From Candida dubliniensis CD36 (Eukaryota > Ascomycota > Pichiomycetes > Serinales > Debaryomycetaceae), in NCBI RefSeq assembly GCF_000026945.1, contig NC_012866.1:682001-746000 (forward strand): a DNA stretch of 64,000 nt, written 5' to 3'. A program made the position numbers and the translations under genes. Positions within the stretch are counted from its first letter, which is position 1; the number at the start of each line of letters is the position of its first letter. The notes beneath the pieces were generated by a model. It did not search any database. It saw only the letters and a list, made by a program, of their open reading frames with translations, and was not told the DNA's origin. Below are positions 51,112 to 61,542 of the stretch, in pieces.

Positions 51112-51552
51112 TCAAATCAAAATCAATATGCTTTTATTTAACTCCCTATATTCTTCTATTTCTTTTGGGGTTAAATGCACCCAACACGTTTTCTTATAAC
51201 ACACGGCTATTCTGCACCTTTCTCCTTTCTTTGTCAATTTTCCACACTGCTTCTCCAAGGGAGTAAAAGGTGGTTTTCTTTTGGGTTTATTTAGCACACT
51301 TTCTATCCTTTCGATAGTGTCTTTCTCTATATCTAATTCCTTAATTTTATCAATTAAATTGTCGTATATACACTTTTGAAGTAACTTGAGTTTTTTGTTT
51401 ATAGTTGATTTAGTCTTTTTTTTTTTTTCTATACAAATACTTCCTTAAAGAAAGTGTTCATATTTCTCTTTAGTTGAATTAAAGTAGTAAGTTTTATAGT
51501 TGAATTCTGATTTATGGTAAAACTTCTTTCCAAATATCCATTTACTTTTCAT
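51112..51552 (-). pseudogene. Small Cys/His-rich ORF interrupted by one in-frame stop
   Basis: From ATG 51552 a frame of 35 codons (MKSKWIFGKKFYHKSEFNYK and on) ends at TAA 51447-51445. The same frame then stays open for 110 more codons to the stop at 51112, including a lysine-rich helix (LIDKIKELDIEKDTIERI) and a motif C-x9-C-x4-C-x4-C-x2-H (CGKLTKKGERC, CYKKTCWVH). That motif resembles small zinc-binding modules with the CxxLTKKGxxC pattern. Either this is a 146-codon gene broken by one nonsense change, or the downstream part has an unseen start or intron. I do not recognise the family. There is no ATG in the downstream part before GTG 51297. Confidence 0.5.
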
Positions 51553-52110
51553 TAGAGATTTTTAGTTGTATTTATAAGATGGGTTGCTGTTATTTTGTCT
51601 ATTTTGAGTATCGTAACGACATTAAGCTTTCTGACAACCGCTTCACGTTTTCCCTAGGCCAATTTTCATCAGAGACACTGGTAATGATGCGCGAGAATCA
51701 TTCAGCTATTTGGCAGCTGTTGATATTTTCTTCTTAGATCCTCTATTCCAAAAAAAAGAAAGGGTTAAATAGAGTTCTATTTTCAGGGGGGGATTATTTT
51801 CTATAACACCTTGTCAGCTAGCTCATACATAGCCACCTGAAACAATAGGTCGTGCATGTCCTGCCAACTCCCCAGTAGAATAATCCTTTATCATAACATT
51901 TGCTCGGAAGGAAGCAAAGACTATTTGTAGCGTTGCGTTGTACACATAGATTGTGCTTACAATCCTTAATTAAACGAGTGCGGCAAAACTCACTTAATGT
52001 ACTACTAATATTTTTGTTAATTGGTTTACACGTTACAGTATTTCCAGAAAAAAAAAAAAGGAGCAGTCTTTTGTGATCACCCAATTCTTTTTTTTTTTTT
52101 ATCAACAGCC
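51553..52110. promoter_or_regulatory. TLO1 upstream region
   Basis: 558 bases between the start of the Cys/His ORF and TLO1, so a divergent promoter. It has an A-tract at 52050-52061 and a T-tract at 52090-52100 immediately before the TLO start. The minus-strand ORF at 51818-52105 is not protein-like. Confidence 0.5.
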
Positions 52111-53073
52111 ATGTCAGCTAACTTACAAACAAGACTAGAGAACTCACTCAACGATATATTAAAGGCCTCAGGGTACATCTTCGAAATAATCAACCATAAC
52201 AAAAAGCAAAGCAATTTGATAACTGGCCCCAACAATGAACTAATCCAACAATCGATCATACAACAACTAAGCGACCACATTCAAGGGTTTAATGATATCT
52301 TAGACCAAACAGTTTCCAAATTTAATGATGCAAAGTGGTGTGTCGCCGTTATGATTGAGAACAAACAAAAGCTCGAAGAGGAAACGGAAAGGCAAAAACG
52401 GGAGGCAGAAGCTAGGCGGTTGAAAGAAGAAATGGAAGCGAAAAAGAAGGCCGAAGAAGAAGCAGCAGCAAAAGCAGCAGCAGAGGCACGAGCTAAAGAA
52501 GAAGAAGCAAGAGCAGCTGCGCGTGCCAAAGAAGAGGAAGCAAGAGCAGCTGCAATGGCAAAAATGGAAGAAGTAGCAGCAAAAGCAAAAGCGGCAATGG
52601 AACAAGAAAAGAAAGAGAAGGAAGCATTGAGAAAGAAGCAAGAAGAAGAAGAAGAAGCACAGAGGAAAAAGCTAGAACAACAAAAAAGAGAGAACCAGGC
52701 CCCAAAGTTTGACAATTTTGATGAATTCATTGGATTCGACATAAACGATATGCCCAATGGTGACGAGACCATCGATGAAGATATGTTGTCAAATATCAAC
52801 TACGAGGATCTCGGCTTGGATGACCCCATGCAGGGATCTTCTAGCACCTTGCAAGCACAATCCATGAGCGACACCCCAATCGGAAAGACAAGCGATAAGG
52901 TCGCCAATATGGACTTAGACATGAACAATTTATTGGAGAACGATGAACTGATATTGGACGGCTTGAATATGACCTTGCTTGATGGAGGCTTGGATGGGGA
53001 CAATAGCAACAACGACAATCAAGTCAATGAAGAGTTTGATGTAGATAGCTTCTTGAACCAATTTGGTAATTGA
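52111..53073 (+). CDS. TLO1: TLO family protein, Mediator subunit MED2 homologue
   Basis: 320 residues from ATG 52111. The N-terminal 95 residues carry the TLO/Med2 domain (MSANLQTRLENSLNDILKAS, NNELIQQSIIQQLSDHI, FNDILDQTVSKFNDAKWC), which matches the C. albicans TLO consensus I remember. Residues about 85-205 form an uninterrupted Glu/Ala/Lys/Arg coiled-coil helix with repeated KEEEARAAA units. The last 110 residues are acidic with aromatic and leucine spacing (FDNFDEFIGFDINDMP, DVDSFLNQFGN), typical of an activation domain. Med2 sits in the Mediator tail, joining Med3/Med15. In C. albicans the TLO genes are mostly subtelomeric. This one lies among single-copy chromosomal genes, as I recall for TLO1 of C. 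dubliniensis. Confidence 0.9.
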   Translation: MSANLQTRLENSLNDILKASGYIFEIINHNKKQSNLITGPNNELIQQSIIQQLSDHIQGFNDILDQTVSKFNDAKWCVAVMIENKQKLEEETERQKREAEARRLKEEMEAKKKAEEEAAAKAAAEARAKEEEARAAARAKEEEARAAAMAKMEEVAAKAKAAMEQEKKEKEALRKKQEEEEEAQRKKLEQQKRENQAPKFDNFDEFIGFDINDMPNGDETIDEDMLSNINYEDLGLDDPMQGSSSTLQAQSMSDTPIGKTSDKVANMDLDMNNLLENDELILDGLNMTLLDGGLDGDNSNNDNQVNEEFDVDSFLNQFGN

Positions 53074-53679
53074 TGTGTAGGGTAGTGGGTAAAAGCGTTT
53101 CTTTACCATCAACCATTTGTATTTCAAGTATAAGCAACATTATATTCAATTTAGTACAACTCCATGTAACATGTACATTTACCTTGTTTGTTATTCCGAT
53201 CGTATTTGAGACTACTACAGAGAATATATCCCACCAGATTTTTTAGAGTCTAGTATTGTCTGAGGAAGAGATACGGACAACATCATTTGTTAGACTTACT
53301 CTTGGTTGTGGTCATCTGTGGGCTTTTATGAGGGTGAACAATCAGTTCAATTTTCTGTCCAAATTAATCTTTTACAAATCTCACTCCAAGTCTTGGTCGG
53401 GTCCCTCTTTTGACATCTTTGCAAAACTTGTTACCGGAGTCAACGCCAGCTACTCCATCATCCAGCACAAGAAGAACTAAAGATTGGTGCAGACTCACCT
53501 GTTTTCAAGAATTCGTAGACTTAGAAGCTCACCTCCCCTTCGATCTACTATTCCTATCCATCAATTGTCGGTCCAAAATATATAGAATGGCCATAAGTCA
53601 TCACCAATGAAAACAGCGACACAAAAAGCGATGTATAGATTATATAGAGAATAAAAAAAAAATCACCACCAAAGAATAA
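53074..53679. other. Intergenic: TLO1 3' flank
   Basis: 606 bases between TLO1 and the tRNA relic. No gene supported. The base composition is less AT-rich than other spacers, and a 74-codon ORF at 53256-53480 reads as ordinary protein but has no recognisable motif, so a decayed insert is possible. Confidence 0.4.
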
Positions 53680-53734
53680 TGACCTAGCCGAAAATCGAAC
53701 TCCAGACCTTTTCCGTGTGAAGAAAACGTGATAC
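53680..53734 (-). pseudogene. tRNA-Val(CAC) 3' fragment (relic)
   Basis: Read on the minus strand, this matches the 3' two thirds of yeast tRNA-Val(CAC): TATCACG, an anticodon arm with loop TTCACAC (anticodon CAC), AAGGTC, a T-loop GTTCGAT, an acceptor strand CTAGGTC and A as discriminator base at 53680. The anticodon stem TTTTC/GGAAA pairs. The T-stem has one G/G mismatch. The 5' third (A-box, D-arm and 5' acceptor strand GACCTAG) is not found upstream, where an A/T tract lies instead, so the gene is probably dead. Confidence 0.55.
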
Positions 53735-53847
53735 ATATGTGAAGAAAAAAAAAAGAGAATTAAGCTGAGCTTGCGATACACGCAATTTGAGATGCCCAGT
53801 GCATTATTAGTCCAACAGTTATTGTTGTTTTTCAATTAACCTTGATT

Positions 53848-54990
53848 ATGGGGAAAAGTACAAACAAACCAGTAGTAACAAAGCTACTGTTAGATAGATC
53901 CCTATCTATAATCAACAAGAAGATTAGCACGGTTCCATTTTATGATGCAGTTCATATCATTAAACCAGTATCTCAGAATAACAACAAGAACAGTGGTGAT
54001 GAAGATAGGATACCTTTTGATTGTTTAAATACTAGTACAACCTTGATTTCCAATTGCACTAACTTATACCAAATCATTTTAAACGAATACACCCAAAAGT
54101 TCAAGCATAATAACGAAGAGAGCAAAAATAACAGTTACAGAAGTCATATCGTGGCCATACCGATGGAAAATATCCCCAATGGAGAATATCATGGGAATAA
54201 ATTGATATTCAATGGCAATAGTAGAATAATTGAATTATGGATTAATAATGATTCTTTTATGAAAATCCCCAATTTGAAAAATAAATATGATAATAATAAG
54301 AAGAAGACAAAATGTGGAAAAGAAGGACAATTTATTAAATTATCGAAAATTACATCAAATTTGAGACATGACGAGTTTATGATGAAATATAAAATCAATT
54401 TGACCGTAAATCCTTCGATCCAATTGATTGAATCAGAATTGAAATACATTATTGAGTTGTTATTTAATGATGTTCAATGTCTCATATATAATGATCAACA
54501 ACCACCACAACTGCCAGAAGATGAAAATAAGATGGATATAGATAATCATGTTAATGGGAATTCCACCAGTGAAAACATTTTCAAGATTATTAAATATCCT
54601 GAACTACTACCAATGATAAATCTTGAACATTATGACCACTACCTACAAACACAACAAGGATTTGGTTTAGATGAATTTGAAGAATATGAATTATTAACAT
54701 TATTCACTAATTTTAACTATAATCAGAATATTCTCAAAGATCAATATTATAATGATTTACCAAATTTCAACAATAATCATAATAATCATCAGGAAGACGT
54801 CAATGAACTTTACGTTTGTTCAAAACATAGTTTATTTAATGTTTTGTCACAGGTTTTATCATTAGAAACCTTTATTGATTGGCAAATAATTAGTTTCCAT
54901 TATCGTGATAAATATCATTTGTTAATTTATAAAAGCTTATCGAACAATAATGATATCCATATCTATGAAGTTGATAAAAGAAACCAATAA
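53848..54990 (+). CDS. Unrecognised asparagine-rich protein
   Basis: 380 residues from ATG 53848; the codon two before it is TTG. I do not recognise the family. Three asparagine-rich low-complexity segments separate what look like folded blocks: residues about 85-115 (HIVAIPMENIPNGEYHGNKL), 175-215 (LTVNPSIQLIESELKYIIEL), and a C-terminal block (LYVCSKHSLFNVLSQVLSLE, DWQIISFHYRDKYHLLIYKS). No signal peptide, membrane span, zinc motif or P-loop is seen. It reads convergently with the zinc-cluster gene. The coding frame is long and codon use is normal for the window, so it is likely real. Confidence 0.75.
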   Translation: MGKSTNKPVVTKLLLDRSLSIINKKISTVPFYDAVHIIKPVSQNNNKNSGDEDRIPFDCLNTSTTLISNCTNLYQIILNEYTQKFKHNNEESKNNSYRSHIVAIPMENIPNGEYHGNKLIFNGNSRIIELWINNDSFMKIPNLKNKYDNNKKKTKCGKEGQFIKLSKITSNLRHDEFMMKYKINLTVNPSIQLIESELKYIIELLFNDVQCLIYNDQQPPQLPEDENKMDIDNHVNGNSTSENIFKIIKYPELLPMINLEHYDHYLQTQQGFGLDEFEEYELLTLFTNFNYNQNILKDQYYNDLPNFNNNHNNHQEDVNELYVCSKHSLFNVLSQVLSLETFIDWQIISFHYRDKYHLLIYKSLSNNNDIHIYEVDKRNQ

Positions 54991-55237
54991 ATAATGGTTC
55001 ATTATTTAAAAATACTGGCACCTGTCAAATAGATACATTTATTATTATATACACATGATAGGGATATTTTGACATACATATTTTTAATATATACAAGATT
55101 AAACAAATAAATAACAATAAAACACACCATCGTCATCATAAACTTCGTAGGAACATAAATACAAAAAAAAAAAAGAAAAAACAACCGGACATAATCAAAT
55201 TGAGCACAGCACAATTCAAACTCAACAAACAAACCAG

Positions 55238-55823
55238 TTACGAGAAATCTTTAAATAATTCATCGAGTGGAACATTCTCAAATAAATTATTCACATCAAT
55301 CAACGTATTTGGAAGATTGGGTATAGGATTGAATAAACCATTTGTACCAGCTCCACTGGCATTATTAGTGTAATTAACATTACCCATGTCATTACCTCCA
55401 CTAGTTAACTCAGATCCTTGTCCAAGTGACGCATTTGCAACATTCACACCAGGAGTATTTGATACTTGAGAAGCCGCCATATTTGATTGATCAAATTGGA
55501 AACTTGTTGTCCAATTACCACTACCACCAAACTGGGTATTTCCTGGTGTCCCAATAGCATCTTGATTCTTTAAATTCATCATTTGCAACCAAATACTATC
55601 AATCTCATCATTGGTTTTGTAATCATTGATGTCAACATCAGAACTGGTATTTGATGCCATTGAAGTTTGGTCATTTGAAAGGTTTGTATCGCCAAACAGA
55701 CTTTGATCGTTGTATGAATACTGAGTGTTAGCTCCAGTGTCATTCCATGAATGACTTTGGAATTGAGCTTGAGCTTGAATTTGAATTTGAGTTTGAGTTT
55801 GTTGCTGCTGCTGCTGCTGCTGC

Positions 55824-55857
<34 letters not shown>

Positions 55858-58591
55858 GCGATGTATGCTGGTACAGCAGATGACTATACAGCTTTTGGAG
55901 CACTTTCTTATTATGAGACTTATTTTCCATCAGTTTTTGATGCAATTTCCTTAATCTTTTCAGTTCTCTCACTCTTTTCAATGAACTTTCTAATATATAT
56001 ATCAATTCAGTAACCATTTCTGTTGAATATCCATTGTGCACAGATTTCGGCTTATAACTCTCAAAAAACTTCTCTGTTATCATTGAACCAATAAAGTTTT
56101 GCGCTTTCGTCACTCTCCAGGCATAATAATAACGATTGGACAATTTCGCTAAGCCACATCTAAATATTTCACGGCATTCAATCAACAAATCACTACATTT
56201 GACTAGCTTATTAAAATATAACTTATACTCCTCATCTTCGTTCGCATCAGAGTTCATCCGAGTGTTATGATCATATCGAATTTTCAACATTCTAATACGG
56301 TACATGAGACGAAGATAAACGGCTGCAATAACAATTAATGACTTATGAGCCACTGACTCGTATCCTGGAATGGCAATAATATCAGAACCTGAGTTGAACA
56401 CATCATTTGTATTGGTCACATACTCGGTAAAGTATGGCATGGTTTGAAAAATGGTAGTGACAAACATCTTTTTCAAATAAAAAAACGACAATTCAACATT
56501 TTGCTTGGTTTCATAATAATTGAAAATATGCATATATATGGACACCATAAAGAGGTTAGCGGAAAAAAATATCTTTTTCTTTAATGTTGCAGGCATTGAG
56601 TTTTTAGAATCTTCTGATTGGGACTTCAAGTTTCTATATCTATCCTTAAAATGATTTTCCATCAATTCCATTTTCTTACTCAAATCAATCATCTTAACCT
56701 CGCCTTTAACTCGAAGAATCATATTCAAAAGTTCACATAAAGGGTTATATGTGCTTTCAAGATTCGGGAAACAACTACTAGCCACTTTCTCAACTTCAAC
56801 ATCAATCACGTTTTCGTTACCAGGAACATAGAAAGGTATTTTAGTATCAAAGGAATCAACATTAACACAAAGCATGCTGCCACTACCCATCGCATTGCCA
56901 AAATCTTGAACAAGAACCATGTACCAAATTTTCCTTCCCAAATTGTTCAATTTTTGATCTTTAGAGGAATCAGGAACAATATCTGGGTCTCTGTGCAATC
57001 CTAAAGAATAAGCCATTTGCACCAACATACCAGTGAAAATTTGGGAATCACCCCCATCAATACCGTCACCATCTTCTGGAGAAACCTGGTGATAAATTCT
57101 TGTAAGTAATGCTAATTGCATCAATGTCATGTTGCAGTTCCTCATAATGTTAAATTGGTTGAAGCATTCTTGGGCAATATTAACGACATCAAGATTAATT
57201 GGGTTATTCAATAAAAATTTGACTTGTTGGGCTTTAGGCGATGGATCTTCAGTAGTGAAATAATTCTCATTAATAGACAAATCATACGAGAATAACGAAA
57301 TATAACTTAAGCGAAGAACAAGTAGTAAAATCCCCAAATAAGCAAAATCCAACTTTTTCTCAATTTTAACACTCACTTGAGATGCAGAATAATCTTCAGG
57401 ACCAATCAACTTTTGCAATTCTTCTTTCAACACAACTTCATCAAGAATAGGCATCGCAGGGTACAAATGGGTAAAAAATCTCTTAAATAATAACCAAATG
57501 ATTTCCTGCTTTGGTAATACCAATCTGATTTTTTCAACAAGCTCCAATTCCTGATCTAATCCTCCTCGATAAAACAGTAAGCCGAGGCACAACGCCTTTT
57601 GATTCAATGACTTCTGTGATTGTGAATTGGTCTTCAAATGGGTTATACTGGCAGGGGTTGGAGGCTTTTTGGGATCCTTTTCCACAGTATCTCTAAATGG
57701 TCGCAAATTGTCTTGCCCTTCGTCATATATAGCCTTTTCAATAAAGTCTTTATCCACTTGAGGGGCATTATCGGAAATAGCTAACATCCTTGTGCGGATC
57801 TGTTCTTTTACAATATGAATATGAGCCCAAAGAGTACTCATGGCATTATCTGCTTTTGTTAAAGCTACCCAACTCAATGGTCCATGATTTCGTTTCTGAA
57901 GAGGCTCTTTATCCGTCGTTCCATTATAACCTCGATAAAAATTGATTGTTTCGGTATCAGAAGCCACAGGATTTATACCCAATAATGAAGTCAGCTCAAT
58001 AGGAGTGTTTGTAAGCGAAGGAATATAATACGGTTTCTGACTATGTACTGAATCGTTTGGGCTACAACTTGAACTGCTGACAACATTATTGTTAGTCTGT
58101 GCCGTATCTTTTTTCAGTAGTAGTGTATCCTCCAATGACTTGAGTTTCTCCTTTAAGAATGATAATTCGTTATGCACAATAGCAGAACCTCCACCAACAG
58201 TTGTGGAAGTCTGGAATAACGTGGGACAAATTTCATTATTATTTACGTTGACACCAGTGCTGTCGTTATTTTTGGAAATGTTTGGTTCAAATACGTAAGG
58301 GTTTGCATATGTCATGCTACTGGGGATTGATGTTGCGGCTGATGCAAAACTAATTGAACTGCCATTACTACCCACACTACCGTTTGTATCATTCGTATTA
58401 GTAACCTCCGATTTAATTGAACTTAGCTTTTTCTTTTTGGGTTTGGGTACCTCTGTATTATGTTCCGAATAAACACAGGGGAACTTTTTATATTTAACAC
58501 ACATAGAACATGGATTACCAAGATCACATTTGACTTTTCTACGCTTGCAAAAATCACAAACTTTTGAGGATCTGCGTCTTTTTTGACCCAT
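55238..58591 (-). CDS. ZCF29: Zn(2)Cys(6) transcription factor with polyglutamine tract
   Basis: 1117 residues. The N-terminal zinc cluster has cysteines at 12, 15, 22, 28, 31 and 39 (C-x2-C-x6-C-x5-C-x2-C-x7-C) within a basic context. A large helical fungal-specific regulatory domain follows at about 360-680, with motifs such as LYPAMPILDE and LVQMAYSLGLHRDPD and the SQIFTGM segment. Near residue 912-931 there are 20 consecutive glutamines (DNA 55799-55858, mixed CAA and CAG), then an alternating Gln tract and an Asn/Ser/Gly-rich acidic C-terminus (NNLFENVPLDELFKDFS) suited to activation. From remembered gene order I take it to be ZCF29 of C. albicans, but the family assignment is firmer than the symbol. 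Confidence 0.88.
55799..55858 (-). repeat. CAA/CAG polyglutamine tract
   Basis: Twenty Gln codons in the zinc-cluster gene: eleven CAA, seven CAG, two CAA in coding direction, followed by alternating QT/QI/QA units. A contracted or expanded length between strains is likely. Confidence 0.9.
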
Positions 58592-61542
58592 GGTGGAAAA
58601 CTAATTCAGGATTCACGTCTTATTCGAGCTGCTAATAAATTCTGTGATTAGTAATAAGGGAATGACAAGCGTTGCTAACCTTTTTGAGGCCTATTAAGGG
58701 ATGCTTCTGGTGTACGCTTCTTTTATTATTTTCCTTAACTTTATTATCTTCCCTATGGTTATTATTATAAGTTTAATTTCACTCTAGTTATTTCTTGGAT
58801 TGGTTACTTGTTGTTTATTTTTTTTTTTTAAGAAAAATATATGACCCTTGGAAGCCGTAACTAACGACAAATTGAGAACGTGACTCTGTTTGAGGGATGA
58901 AATAAAATAAGCAACTGAAGTTTTCAACGGAAGTGAGCAGAGGTATAAGCTTCAATATGATGCAATTGATGCTGTATTAGCAAAAATATCGGACAACAAT
59001 TGATGAATGAAACAAAAAGAAAAATTATAATAACAAGTATAAAAAAGAAATTGATAAACTCTTGGTGAAGTGGCGATACTCTAAAAGAACAAAGCTTAAA
59101 AATGCAAGAAGCAAAAGGAAGAGACAGAAGGAAAGAAAAAAGAAAAATAAAATCTTCTGTAACTCTTAATGGAAAATTGAGAGTTCGGAGGTGGTGAAAC
59201 TTCCAAGTATTTATATGTATGCAATAGATAAAATCTTACGTCAGCAACAACTTGTAGTACCATGATTTTATCTGTAAGTTTAGCTTAAACGTTAAAAAAA
59301 AGAAAGATCGATTATTATGATAATGGTGACACTAAACAAAGCCTCCTTGTAGACTATTATTTAGTTAGTATAAAAAACAATAACTACAAAAGTTGAAGTT
59401 TCAATACACACACCACGACGAACAACTGTATACGAACTATTATTGTCCTTTGCTTTTAAACTTTTCAAACAGTTTCTCCGATTTCAAACTCTCAATTCTG
59501 GAGAATAGACGAAACCATCTAAAAGCGGCTGAGTCATTCACAAATTAATAGTGGGAGTAATAAAATACCTCCGCCCTCCACCCCCCTGGTCCTCAAGTTG
59601 TTCGAGGCTAGACCTTTCCACAAGTGTAAATTGTGTTTAATAGACTATTTTAATTGAATAAGAGAATTACTAATCAATCATTATTAATCGTTGTTATATT
59701 TAGCTTAAACTACCTAGAAGAAAAACAATACTAAAATTAAACTTCCTTCCAAGTCATCAATACTAGAAATTAAGTCCATATACATGTATTTTCCCACAAT
59801 TCATTGACTCACAGTGGTGGTAAATTGTGAATATGAATAGCTCCGATTTATCCCTTTCCTTTGCTTTATATTAAGCAGTGGAACTTAAACAACTGTTTAT
59901 TTTTTTTACTTATAGCTCGATTAGTAATCGCTTGGAAATCGGTTTAATTTAGTGTTATCAGTGACGTGCATAAATCAATAAGAGTTTTGCTATCTAAATT
60001 TTTAGTTTTTCATAGCTGAAATGTTCACTGGCCTCGATATTTCAATAGGCTTTTAATAGAACTGAAACAGAGGGGTTTCTAAACTAATGCAAATGATATA
60101 GGAAGAGTGTTACAACATTACCGACAGAAACATCAACTATCGACTTAGTAGTAGTAGTGCCTAAATCTTCAAACAAGAAAATATGAACGCAACTATAATC
60201 ACAAAACACCGAACATTGGCAGTAATAACCGAACCTTAGTGTTTGTTCTCTAGCCCAAACAGGAAGCATGGAATTAGTCATTGAAGATTTAAATTCTTTT
60301 CTTTTTGGTTTGTATGTCATTGCCGTTTAACTGTAGTGCGGCCAATACTATAAACAAGTGCTAGTTAATCAAGAGTCATTCATTTGCTCTATTTTTCGTC
60401 GCCGTGTGCAAATTCCACTTAGGCTTGTTTTGTTAGCTTAACAAAATTCCGATTTATCACAAATCTTAAGAATAAACGTGAAAAAAAAAAAGAAAAATGC
60501 AAGATGCATTCTCTATTTGACTTTGACGATGCTAGTGAATATTATGTGACATAGCGGTAGCAGGTGGCTGATTTGTTAATTACTAATAAAAAAGACCGTT
60601 GATGCAGCCAAGAATTGAAAAACATGGAGAACCATGCACGAAATGAATTCTGCCAACTCTCCTCAAAATATCGGTTGATTCCGCCCACCCTAGTTTACGT
60701 CAACATTTTTCTTGAGAAACAACAACAAATTTCAATTTCAGTTTTAAATGGACAGTGAGCCTCTTTTTCTCTTCCTTTTTAATTCAATTTATTTAACAAT
60801 CACTGTATTAGCATTGTTATAAATAGACAATGTATAGTACATTTCGGACATACATGTCCCAAAGAGTCATGTAATGATAAATGTATTCCGTTTTTCTAAA
60901 CTCCGTTTCTCTTTTTCGGCGAAATTACTAATTCTGGAAAACTCGCTTCTAGTTTTGAGAACAGAAAATGTTGCAATAAACAAAGTCCACTATCACCAAT
61001 TCAACAAGTACACTCATGCTACACTCTTCTCTTGCCTCCAGCATTGTAAAGAATGAGTGGCTACCATAAATTATTATTGAAGAGACACGGACACACTTCA
61101 AAAATGCCAGGTAGTGTGTGGAATCAATGTATATACAGAAGTTCAGAAGCTGCCAAAAACATGGAAAGCGCCACCAGGTTGACTGTTATTTTGTTTTATG
61201 GAAATATAAAAGATTAATAATTGTATAGACTTGCCCATATATTGGCATTTGAAATAAAACATAGAGTTACAACGTAAAAATTCGTCTTATAATTCTTCAT
61301 TCTATTATGTCAACCATACCTTCATTTTCACTCACTCCCTTTATCCAACAATACACTACCTTTATCGCACCACTGAGACAAAGCGCCAACTAAAGAGAAC
61401 GAGAAAAATGGAGAATAAGCTGATAAAGAGAAATAGTAATAATTGATTGGTTATCAATTGGTTTTCCCTGATACATTATTGTTTTAGCTTGTATTTACAC
61501 TCCTAATCGCCATCTATAGTTACAAGGAAATAATTATTGGCC
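58592..61542. promoter_or_regulatory. 2.95 kb divergent intergenic region
   Basis: The longest gap in the window, between the zinc-cluster gene and GID7. No tRNA, LTR or gene is evident; ORFs here are under 80 codons. It contains many A-rich patches, an A-tract at 60481-60491 and a G/C-richer patch (CTCCGCCCTCCACCCCCC at about 59567-59586). Long, gene-free upstream regions are usual for Candida transcription-factor genes with many regulators. Confidence 0.55.

Noticed and set aside
52300..52641. Cys/Phe-rich ORF on the minus strand of TLO1
   Set aside because: Antisense reading of the Glu/Ala/Lys coiled-coil codons; no independent start context or homology.
59567..59640. GTTCGAG word near 59600 as a tRNA B-box
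   Set aside because: No A-box, no acceptor pairing and no cloverleaf could be drawn around it.
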